This document shows positions 25,301 through 37,300 of a DNA stretch of 64,000 bases, one piece after another (the first letter of the stretch is position 1; each line of letters opens with the position of its first letter). The stretch comes from Phoronis australis. Its lineage: Eukaryota > Phoronida > Phoronidae. The stretch covers positions 69,679 to 133,678 of the forward strand of contig NMRA01000538.1 of NCBI GenBank assembly GCA_002633005.1, written 5' to 3'. The translations under genes and the position numbers were made by a program. Below the pieces are notes generated by a model. That model did not search any database. It was not told where the DNA came from and saw nothing but the letters and a program-made list of their open reading frames with translations.

Positions 25301-28300
25301 GGTGTATGGTTGGAATACATTCTCTGTGTTTTCCCCAAACAATGTTGCCTTCGTTCACTTGTGTCTCGTGTTTTTAAGTGAAATTAGTCATTAGTAGTCT
25401 AGTAGCATCCATAAAGTTGGTTACAATTCTTTCTACAATTGCAGCTGTTATGTAATCGTTGTTGTTCACACCTACAGTTAAAACTGTTATAACCTTAGTT
25501 TATGGGTTTGGGTTGCTAGTTGTCACTGCTATGTTTTTTGGATTGCCGTGGTGCACCATTGTTTCCAACAAGATTGACAGCAGCGCCACCTACTGAGTTA
25601 TAACTTTTCCAACTGTCATATGTGCACAGAAAGTTGCAATGGTTATTACCTCTTGCTAAACTACTGTTACAAAGGGTTATAACCATGCTACACTTCAACT
25701 TTTAAGACTTGTTTTAAAGTGTTCAGACTGAGAATTATAACCTTTAGTCAGTTTTCAAAGTTAAACGACTTTTGTGTGAACAGTATATTAAATTTTACAT
25801 ACATTGTGTTCAGTGATGGTAAGCTTGCCTTCCATCACTAAAACAACCTTTGATAAAGACTAGTCACCAATACGAAATTGGGGAGGAGGCAGTGTGGCCT
25901 AGTGTGATGGTGCCCGCCTTCTTTATCCGAGGTCGTGAGTTCGAGTCCCACTGGGCCACACTGCTAAACCCTTAGTCAGGTTTCTAGCTCCTCAGCTCGG
26001 TTTTAACTATATATTAATAAAGCACAAAAATATTTCCAGGTGAACATGGCCTGCGCACTTCTGGTACAACGTGTATCAGACCACCTGCAGTTATTTTTTT
26101 TTATCAATACGAAATTGGTCTCAATTTGTTGGTAGTTAAATTGGAGGCGATTTCAAGGTTTGCGAAGAACTGACTTCATTATTTCTTGAAACATGGCAAG
26201 TTACATGGCTTTTCACAAGTCATCTCATGCGCTGAGTGTGGTCTCAAGGAATAACAAACTGTCCGTTCTTTGTACACCCAGAAATAACTTTAAGGAATAA
26301 GCTGAAGCCAATGTTATAATGATAAGGGATCAAAATCAAAACTGCCGCTTCTTGGGTTGAACGTGACTTTATACCATAGTCACTTTGTTTTCTCTAAAAG
26401 TTTCTGTTATATAAGAACACAACACATAACAGAGGCACAATTTTTATCTCAGCACGAAAACAACTGAAAATAATCTCCTCTTGACAGTAACAAAGTTCCA
26501 AGATAAAATATTAATGTTTTATCTTTGGGGCTCAGACGTCTCCCATTTTTGAGGTCAATAGTGTCTACGGTCTCTCAGTCTCTCGTAACTAATGTAACAA
26601 GTTCACTGAAGTCAATGGTAAAAATGAGCTGTTCAGTTGGCTTAGGCTTTCATTTTTTCTGCTTAGGGAAGCCACTCTTGTTGCTAACGTCTCTCAGAAA
26701 TACTGACTCCCAATGTCTAACTCGATATGGAGAAAGGAAATTGACAGACGTTGACACATCCTAATCAAGTCTATAAGTCGGAAGATTATTAACAAATTAT
26801 GCTGGCTTAACTATCAGAATCATTGTACTTTATGTACCCTTTGAGTGTACCGTAATCGTTCGGGTTAACGCCCATGCTCAGTTAACCGCCCACCCCTACT
26901 TTAGGTGGATTTTCGATTTAACCGCCCACTGCTCGGTTAACCGCCCCCCTGCTATTTTTGAAGATTTCCAATTAAGCGCCCACCTCTCGGTTAAGCGCCC
27001 ATCCCCTACTTTTGACGATTGGTGATTACCGCCCTGTGCTAATAGGAAACGCGAATCCCCGACCTTTTAGATTAAGATCGATGATAACATTGAGTGCAAC
27101 GACGGCCTCAGAGACCGCGGTTTAGCAATGTGAATTATGATACCAGTAACAAATTATTGTAACGGGTCATCGATTAACTTCAAAATGTAATACTTGAACA
27201 CTTTGTCACTTTCTTTTCTTCTCATGTTCGCAAACTTTAGGAACCGCGCTGGCGTCTACACCTCCACTTTCAGCCACAATCTCTGCCGCACTGAGTTATC
27301 GACTACAGTGCACTATATAAAAGATGCATTCGAAATAACCAGGTCAGAGAAATGTGACATTGNNNNNNNNNNNNNNNNNNNNNNNNNNNNNNNNNNNNNN
27401 NNNNNNNNNNNNNNNNNNNNNNNNNNNNNNNNNNNNNNNNNNNNNNNNNNNNNNNNNNNNNNNNNNNNNNNNNNNNNNNNNNNNNNNNNNNNNNNNNNNN
27501 NNNNNNNNNNNNNNNNNNNNNNNNNNNNNNNNNNNNNNNNNNNNNNNNNNNNNNNNNNNNNNNNNNNNNNNNNNNNNNNNNNNNNNNNNNNNNNNNNNNN
27601 NNNNNNNNNNNNNNNNNNNNNNNNNNNNNNNNNNNNNNNNNNNNNNNNNNNNNNNNNNNNNNNNNNNNNNNNNNNNNNNNNNNNNNNNNNNNNNNNNNNN
27701 NNNNNNNNNNNNNNNNNNNNNNNNNNNNNNNNNNNNNNNNNNNNCCCCCCGATTTCTTGAAATTTCACGTTTAAGCGCCCATGTCTGGTTAACCGCCCAC
27801 CCCCGATTTTTTGGGTTCGCCAATTTAACCGCCCAGGGCGTTAACCCGAACGATTACGGTAGATGGACACCTTTAGATTGGAGGCAATTAAGTCTTTAAT
27901 TCCTTCCAACTCGAACAAGTACTTCCTCAAGTAACGTTTTCTGTCGAGTAGTCCTTCACTCCGTCAATGAAATAGAAGACTAAATGCCATTACAGTCAAT
28001 GTGCGCGAGGTCCATCGAAACGTACAGAGAGTTATAAGTTGAGGAGGTCACCTGTCTGCCAGCCATATAGCATCACAGCCGTAAGGGGGGGGGTCTGTCT
28101 AGGTAATTGATTTCTTCTCTTACCTAGACCGGTAATTGATATCTTCAGATTACAGGTATTTCCAAATAATGTGACAAGAGCATTCTATCTTGACTCAAAG
28201 TTTACCATGCCATCTTTGAATTTAACTTTAATTTTGAAGAGAGTCCATCAAAAGTGTCTACCTGTAAATTCTGATTAGTCTCGTCAATCGTCAGACTTAT

Positions 28301-31300
28301 AAATGTTCACATGTCTATGTCTGCCATGCTTTATGTACTAACCTGGGGCTCAGTCATGCAAGTCATTTATGGATGAAACCTCAGGAGATAATGTGCTTTG
28401 CTTGAAGGTGCAATTAACCCACATTGTTTTGGTAAACAGATTTGATGGGCTTCTTACCATTATGAAACTTATCTCAACTTGTTACTTTTTTGAAATCTGG
28501 TAAAAATTCCTCATTGAATTCATAAATTAAAACAGTTGTTTTGCTCAGATTGGAACTTGTTCCAAATTTCGGAAATGGAATTTCAGAAATGGGCAATATT
28601 GTCTGTGCCAAATTTTAGAGACTTCCCAAACTGGTGAATTTTTACTTGGGCTTTAGATGAGCTGATGTGTTATCACACGAGACAGTGCTCAGTAAGTAAG
28701 AGGCCATCAGGCATACATTGTATAGATAAAAGAAACTTGCAAAAGATCATGCAAGTCTTCAAGAGATATCGCCATGCATTTCAAGCAAAGCACGCGATCG
28801 CAATGGCTTTTCTCATGATTTTCTTGGGAGTACAGAACGCAGCCTAGTTTTATAACCTGGACAAATTACTGTTATAAAATTATTTTTTGACAAGTCAGGT
28901 TTATGACTAGTTCAGTAACCCATACTGATAATATTCGACAGACTTGTGTGATTTCTCCAATGCTGCCCCTGACTGGTTGAATCCCAGGTTTCCATACAAC
29001 CATACCAGCCTTCCTGTTAGTCTAAACATATGTAATAATGTGGCTTACAACAGTTGGCCTGCTGTGATGATGGCTCTATCTCTTTTCTGTGCTGATCCCT
29101 GTTATAAGGTATGTAGATTGTTAGTTGCCTGGGCACAGCTAACCTTGGGGTTCACAGGCACATCAGGGACAGGGAAGTTTGGACGAAAAGTTAACCTGGC
29201 ACACATTGACACTAGTGTGTTTGTGCATGCTTACTGTTCTTTTTACCCAATAGGCTGAAGAACTTGCTACCAGGCAAGATGTAACGTCCCTGCCTGAGTT
29301 GATGCTGACTTTAATTAAGACAAGAATTTGATTTCCTTTTAATGACCCTGTCTGGACTCTTCCTAATCCTGGACTCCGTAATTCAGTCCCAGCAGGTTGT
29401 CTGATCACTGTGCATGTGTGTGGTTTTGGAAGTATTTTTGAAACTGTTGTGTTATTTCAATTATTTCATGCCTCAAAAAATGATTTGCTAAGTTTTGTCT
29501 TTTCCTTTTACCAAAGACTGACTTTGTCCATGTATAAAAATTTTCCATGCATTGTTTAATGATATCTGTGCAGCGTATATAAGGACAATTAGGATCTAAA
29601 TTGTTCCTTTTTTGAAAAAAAATGCTTACAAAATAAAAGTTTAGGTTGATTTATGATAAAAGTTTAGGTTGATTTATATTCGAGAATTAACATATGTGTG
29701 ACTAGACCGTTAAAATTTCCAAGAAATACTTTGTTTAAGTTAATAAAACATGACCACACAATGTATATAGGATGGTAAGTGTGGGTAAATTAAAGTGTTC
29801 TTGTGTAGTTGTAAATATATGCTTAGTCAATGTGTATACTTTCAGGTTTACAAGTATTATTACTTGGCGAAATAAATTTCGCCAAGTATATTGCTCTGAC
29901 ACTAAGTTTGTTTTTTTTTTTTTGTTTGTTCGCACGATACAGGTCACAATTTTCGTCCGATCATCACGAAATTTACACATAACACGTACTTCCGGAAGTA
30001 CTGGAAGCCTATTGTTTTTCGTCAAAATCGGATCCAGGATGGCGGCTTTGGCGGCCATTTTGTTTCCATTTAAAGGTTCAAATGCTTCTGGAGGCTACAA
30101 TTTTTTACGTAAAAGGCTAAGAATCGGCACAGTAAATGGACNTACATACATTTTGTTCAGTGATGGTAAACTTGCCTTTCATCACTAAAACAACCTGAGG
30201 GCCCTCTTGGAAAGCAGTGCTATCACTGAAGAGGCCACCCTCATTTTAAATATCACAATAATAAATAAACCTTTGATAAAGACTAGTCACCAATACAAAA
30301 TTGGGGAGGAGGCAGTGTGGCCTAGTGTGATGGTGCCCGCCTTCTTTACGCGAGGTCGTGGGTTCGAGTCCCACTGGGCCACACTGCTAAATCCTTAGAC
30401 AGGTTTCTAGCTCCTCAGCTCGGTTTTAACTATATATTAATAAAGCACAAAAATATTTCCAGGTGAGCATGGCCTGCGCACTTCAGGTACAACGTATATC
30501 AGACCACCTGCAATTATTTTTTTTATCAATATGAAATTGGTCTCAATTTGTTGGTAGTTAAATTGGAGGCGATTTCAAGGCTTCGGAAGAACTGACTTCA
30601 TTATTTCTTGAAACATGGCAAGTTACATGGCTTTTCACTAGTCATCTCATGTGCTGAGTGTGGTCTCAAAGAATAACAAACTGTCCGTTCTTTGTACACC
30701 CAGAAATAACTTTAAGGAACAAGCTGAAGCCAATGTTACAATGATAAGGGATCAAAATCAAAACTGTCGCTTCTTGGGTTGAACGTGACTTTATACCATA
30801 GTCACTTTGTTTTCTCTAAAAGTTTCTGTTATATACGAACACAACACATAACAGAGGCACAATTTTTATCTCAGCACGAAAACAACTGAAAATAATCTCC
30901 TCTTGACAGTAACAAGTTCCAAGATAAAATATTAATGTTTTATCTTTGGGGCTCAGACTTCTCCCGTTTTTGAGGTCAATAGTGTCTTATAGTCTCTCAG
31001 TCTCTCGTAACTAATGTAACAAGTTCACTTTGTTGAAGTCAATGGTAAAAATGAGCTGTTCAGTTGGCTTAGACTTTCATTTTTTCTGCTTAGGGAAGCC
31101 ACTCTTGTTGCTAACGTCTCTCAGAAATACTGACTCCCAATGTCTAACTCGATATGGAGAAAGGAAATTGACACATCCTAATTAAGTCTTTAAGTCAGAA
31201 GATTATTAACAAATTATGCTGGCTTAACTATCAGAATCATGGTACTTTATGTACCCTTTGAGTGTAGATGGACACCTTTAGATTGGAGGCAATTGAAGTC

Positions 31301-34300
31301 TTTAATTCCTTCCAATTCGAACAAGTACTTCCTCAAGTAACGTTTTCTGTCGAGTAGTCCTTCACTCCGTCAATGAAATAGAAGACTAAATGCCATTACA
31401 GTCAATGTGCGCGAGGTCCATCGAAACGTACATAGAGTTATGAGTTGAGGAGGTCACCTGTCTGCCAGCCATGTAGCATCACAGCCGTAAGGGGGGGGGG
31501 GCTGTCTAGGTAATTGATTTCTTCTCTTACCTAGACCGGTAATTGATATCTTCAGATTACAGGTATTTCCAAATAGTGTGACAAGAGCATTCTATCTTGA
31601 CTCAAAGTTTACCATGCCATCTTTGAATTTAACTTTAATTTTGAAGAGAGTCCATCAAAAGTGTCTGCCTGTAAATTCTGATTAGTTTCGTCAATCGTCA
31701 GACTTATAAATGTTCACATGTCTATGTCTGCCATGCTTTTTGTACTAACCTGGGGCTCAGTCATGCAAGTCATTTATGGATGAAACCTCAGGAGATAATG
31801 TGCTTTGCTTGAAGGTGCAATTAACCCACATTGTTTTGGTAAACAGATTTGATAGGCTTCTTACCTTTATGAAACTTATCTCAACTAGTTACTTTTTTGA
31901 AATCTGGTAAAAATTCCTCATTGAATTCATAAATTGAAACAGTTGTTTTGCTCAGATTGGAACTTGTTCCAAATTTCGGAAATGGAATTTCAGAAATGGG
32001 CAATATTGTCTGTGCCAAATTTTAGAGACTTCCCAAACTGCTGAATTTTTACTTGGGCTTTAGATGAGCTGAGGTGTTATCACATGAGACAGTGATCAGT
32101 AAGTAAGAGGCCATCAGGCATACATTGCATAGATACAAGAAACTTGCAAAAGATCATGCAGTCTTCAAGAGACATCGCCATGCATTTCAAGCAAAGTACG
32201 CGATCGCAATGGCTTTTCTCATGATTTTCTTGGGAGTACAGAACGCAGCCTAGTTTTATAACCTGGACAAATTACTGTTATAAAATTATTTTTTGACAAG
32301 TCAGGTTTATGACTAGTTCAGTAACCCATACTGATAATATTCGACAGACTTGTGTGATTTCTCCAATGCTGCCCCTGACTGGTTGAATCCCAGGTTTCCA
32401 TATAACCATACCAGCCTTCCTGTTTGTCTAAACATATGTAATAGTGTGGCTTACAACAGTTGGCCTGCTGTGATGATGGCTCTATCTCTTCTGTGCTGAT
32501 CCCTGTTATAAGGTGTGTAGATTGTTAGTTGCCTGGGCACAGCTAACCTTGGGGTTCACAGGCACATCAGGGACAGGGAAGTTTGGACGAAAAGTTAACC
32601 TGGCACACATTGACACAAGTGTGTTTGTGCCTGAGTTGATGCTGACTCTAATTAAGACAAGAATTTGATTTCCTTTTAATGACCCTGTCTGGACTCTTCC
32701 TAATCCTGGACTCAGTAATTCAGTCCCAGCAGGTTGTCTGATCACTGTGCATGTGTGTGGTGTTAGAGGTATTTTTGAAACTGTTGTGTTATTTCAGTTA
32801 TTTCATGCCTCAAAAAATGATTTGCTAAGTTTTGTCTTTTCCTTTTACCAAAGACTGACTTTGTCTATGTATAAAAATTTTCCATGCATTGTTTAATGAT
32901 ATCTGTGCAGCGTATATAAGGACAATAAGGATCTAAATTGTTCCTTTTTTGAAAAAAAATGCTCACAAAATAAAAGTTTAGGTTGATTTATATTTGAGAA
33001 TTAACAAATGTGTGACTAGACCGTTAAAATTTCCAAGACATACTTTGTTTAATTTAATACAACAGGACCACACAATGTATATAGGATGGTAAGTGTGGGT
33101 AAATTAAAGTGTTCTTGTGTAGTAGTAAATAAATGCTTAGTCAATGTGTATACTTTCGGGTTTACAAGTATTAATTGGATCGTTGTTTCTATGACTTTGA
33201 TGAACAAAGGGATTGTGTCACATCTTTTGTTATCGTAATCCTTCACTTATTTAGCACAGAATTTAGCCGACAATTGAAATACTATTTTGTCAAATTTCTC
33301 TACAAAAAATAAAGATTCAGAAATTTTGATCTATTACTAGCTTGGTTTGTACTGTGTAGATGTCATAAAACAATTTTTGGTAAGTTTTCCATTATTAAAA
33401 GTAAACAGTCTGATAATTTGGTGTGAAATAATTGGAGAATTCCGTTAATAAGTCTGCTATTATTAACTGAGTTGGTATGGTTATGTACAACCATATGGAC
33501 AAGCCTGTGAATTAAGAGCCAAATTTCTTCATAACTATAAATAACTCAGTGTTAAAAACAATTTCTAACTGTGTTTTAGGGAACTGTGCACAAACCTATA
33601 TCTGAAAGTCTTACATGAAGTAATTTTTGATATATGGTGTTGCAAAGTTAGCCAAATTTGGACATTTTCTGGTGTCTTACATAACTTTAACAAAACAAAC
33701 CTGTTTCAAAAAATATCCTGTAGCTCTTATTTATAGTCGGTTCTCTAATTTTGCCCTGTCTAGTCTTGTTGATATGTCTTTACACTCAAGCTGTTAATAG
33801 AGTTTTTACAAACAACAAAGTCTGTCCACAAAGAAGGCTTTTGCGGTTGTATTGTATTTCGTCCTAATTTAAGTTGAGTAGGGGTTGGCTGGGAATAGTG
33901 CATTTCACTAAGCATTCTCTGTGGGTAGTCACGTTTAGCCTAAACTAACACGACAGGCCAAGTGGGTTGGGAGGTGTGTGGGGGTCCACACACTGTAAAC
34001 CTTTAGTGTAGACCATGAATAATGGCCCGTTCACTGCTATTGCCATTTTTACAAGCGTGCAAAATGCCCGCTTGTAGTAAAATGTGGATGCATAGGAAAC
34101 AGTATTTATTTATTTTCCATTTTTTCAATTCAATAACACGTGGACATTTTTTTAGATAATTAACTTTTAATTTACTATACTGGTGCAAAGGTGATCAGTT
34201 CAAAGCACAGTTTATGTTAAGAAACTTCATTGAACATATTTGTTCTTTTAGGGAGAGGGAGATAGTTCATGTTTTGTGCACTTGTGAACATATGGGATGG

Positions 34301-37300
34301 TCCCAACAGAGCCTTCTTGTGTCCACCTTTTTTCTATCTCTTCCCACAGCCATTTAACCCAATGTTTCTCTCATTTACCAGATGCTTTGACATGGTAACG
34401 GGTTTGTTTCTTCCAACTGGTTGTCCAAGTATCAAAATTGTTTAAGCTGGATGCAGAAAAGATTTTCTTTATTTTTAATTAGAGTTGTCTTGAATGGGAT
34501 TTAAGGAACATTAATGATGTACAACAAAAGTTTCAACAGCATCTTTGCAGTGATTGAATGTTTCATGATGTGTAGGATAATCACAAGCTGTGCTTGACTT
34601 GGTGTCACCCTGACTAAGAGTTACTTTTGAACATGTTACACGTACACGTACACGAGGAGATGTTGCTAGGTTTAGTAGTGTTACTTATCAAGGTACGGTT
34701 ATTTGTTCTGGAGTAATAGGCCCCAGCACAAGTTGCAGTGAGATCTCAAGCCTGAATTTGTTATACAGGTGCCTTCATTTTCTCTTAACCTGAACCTGTT
34801 TATGTTTTGCTTATTAAACTGTTTTCTACTGGCCTTCCACAACCTCAAGATGGAGAAATAGTTCAAACTTTTCAGGAGACATGCAGTCGGGCACAATTTG
34901 CAAAACCTCCGCATGTGCAGAGTGGCAAAGTTTCGGGTGCATATCGTTTATACTGAGCTGATCTGGAGGTGTGGGGCTGGCAATACAAGGTGATATTGAA
35001 ATTTAAAAAAGAAAAAGTGTATACTCGCATCACTACCTAGGATTTGATACCCAGTTAGTTTCAAATGAGAATCCATTTCAACAATAATGATACCTCTCAG
35101 TCTAGAAAGAGGACTTGTACATTTGAAGGTGACTCTTCAAACAAAAGATTTGTTTCAATTCCTATGCAAAAATTACTAAAATAATTCCCAAGCTGCCTCT
35201 ATTGGCAACACATAGGGATATTACCCCTATTGTGAGAGCACCCCATCCTTGTGCAGCAGATACCAAATAGGCCTTGTGGCACTTTCTGAGTTGCATCTGT
35301 AAATGCCGCTTGACACCGATCAATTTGCTCGGTGACAGTTGCAGTGTCAATAGTTGATGAAATTGGACTTTTGCTTGATGAATGAGATATTTACTCTGTG
35401 ACCACAGTTGCAGCTTCTGGCCAAGTCATCAGTCAAGGTCAGCGACAACTCAACTATGGCTGTCTGTTTGATGTCTTATTTTGAAGGCAAAGAATACTTC
35501 CTTATGACTTCCACTTCTTACTGGGTTAAAAACTTGAAATGATGACGAGACACCGTTTTCGTCCTACACTTCCAGGCTCTGGTGTCCAAAGGACCCAACA
35601 TTAAAAGTTTTGCGATATATCTATATTTTTTGATTCGTAGAAACAGTCCAGAAATCATTACATTGACACTGTTCAATGCACAAGAATGAGGCGAATCTGG
35701 GATACCCGTATTGAAAAATGGGGCAAGATAATCAAAAACACAAAGCAGATGATTTTCATCCGTTTGTTTTTCACAAGGTGCAGACCCATCAACTCAATAT
35801 ACGCCTTCTTTAGCTAGCGAATGTTGCTGTGTGGAGCATTTTACTGGTGTGATGTTTCATACCTCAGTTTACAATTATAGTTAAAAATATTGACTGGTCT
35901 TCAAATATTTGTTGTTGTTTTGTTATATTTACTTATTTAGTCAAATTCTCCCACACCCCTTCTTTTCTTAGTTTTGTTTGTGACATTTGCAACGTTGTTA
36001 TCTAATTCCATGACATTTTGGGAACTGGAAGAGATACACATTTCACTGATAATTGTGATACTAAAAGACCAAGTTTCCATTATCCATTGTTGTGGTTGCA
36101 TCAACTTGTCTCACTTCTTGGCAGCCGATGACTCACTCAGCTTTGGTCATGCACTCTTTGAGCTGGTAGTCCATAAAACATAACTTCTTGTTGACATGTA
36201 GATTTGAGTTCGGCTCAATGATTTTTTTTCAAATATTTAACTTGCTTTAAGCACACCTTGGTGACAGCTGACATTCGATAAGTAGTAAAACCAATTCAGT
36301 CTTCAGCAGACCTGGCTAAGATGAGATAAGTGTATCATAGGATACTGGTGACAAACCTATTGGGTTGGGCAATGGAGAATGTGGGTGTTTAATTAGAACC
36401 ACTTAACTCCTGCAATGTGGTAGTCTGTCTAGCCTTCCTAACATCATTCAGTGTTGTCCATTTTGGTTGCGCAAGCTTGTAATGTCTTCTGTTTTTTTCC
36501 TGACACTGGCCAGATCCTGTATTGCTCTCTTGGCGTCTGCCTAAGTACAAGATATCATGCTGAGTAGTTCTCAGTTTATCACCTCTTACTATAATGCCCT
36601 GTCCCAAGAGTTGTGGGAGAGACTATAGGGCAGTTCTTCTTCAATGTGAAGTATCAATTGATCTAAAAGTGCTTTCAGAAACTACCATGGATGTGTGGGT
36701 GTTTGGATAACAGCTTGCTGTAAAATTGTATTTTAAAGGGACATGATCAGCTAGAAAAATAATTTTCCAATATCAGTGTGCATGCCAATTCATACCTCCA
36801 ACCCAGGCGCTGTAGCCTAACACTCCGCACATACACCTGAACCTCACTTGATTAATGACGGAGTATTTTAAGGGTATTTAAATGTTGAAGTCACCAGCCT
36901 CGATTTCATTGAATGTTTGGCAGACAATGGTGAGAATATTGGTGTGAAAAAGTTATGAAAATACACCAGATTTTGTTGTTTTATAGCTCTGGTTAAAACT
37001 GATAGCTACAATAATCCAAAAATGTTTTTCGGTCGTAAAACCGATATTGTCATTTATAAACTAATGTTCGATCAGAAAAAAAAATAGATTTGTGGTGTTC
37101 GAAATGCAAATTTTGACTTGGCCCTTTTGATCTGCAGTTCATCATCTTCCACCATTGAGATCCACAGTACGAATTTTTGAAACACTCAGTCTGGCATACT
37201 GTGCCGAGTGGGTAGGAGTGACTCTGAGGGCTCGTTTCTGTGGAACTTTGTTTTTATAATTTGTTGTCAGGAAAGTTGAAAATGTTGCAAATTACAATTT

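Larger units (their letters stand above)
25796..29859 (+). repeat. Segmental duplication, copy 1
   Basis: Colinear with 30143-33173 at a few percent divergence by eye, from TACATACATT to TTTACAAGTATTA. Larger differences: a 1 kb TIR element present only here (26850-27859), a 67-bp segment around 29230-29296 absent from copy 2, and a second AAAGTTTAGGTTGATTTAT unit. No conserved ORF in both copies. Confidence 0.95.
30143..33173 (+). repeat. Segmental duplication, copy 2
   Basis: Colinear with 25796-29859. It carries about 75 bp not in copy 1 (30192-30268, LINE-like tail) and lacks the TIR element. Confidence 0.95.

Noticed and set aside
25893-25960. A functional tRNA gene
   Set aside because: Acceptor and T arms pair, but the anticodon arm is poorly formed and the unit lies inside a longer repeated body, so a SINE head is the better reading.
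26850-27100. Telomere-like repeat array in the TIR element
   Set aside because: The motif TTAACCGCCC superficially recalls telomeric sequence, but it is not a TTAGGG array and the TA duplication marks a transposon.
27194-27899. Long ORFs across the N run
   Set aside because: They are open only because N is read through; the known flanks are transposon repeat.
29772-30188. 138-aa ORF over the duplication spacer
   Set aside because: It spans the end of copy 1, the palindromic spacer and the start of copy 2 and has no recognisable domain.
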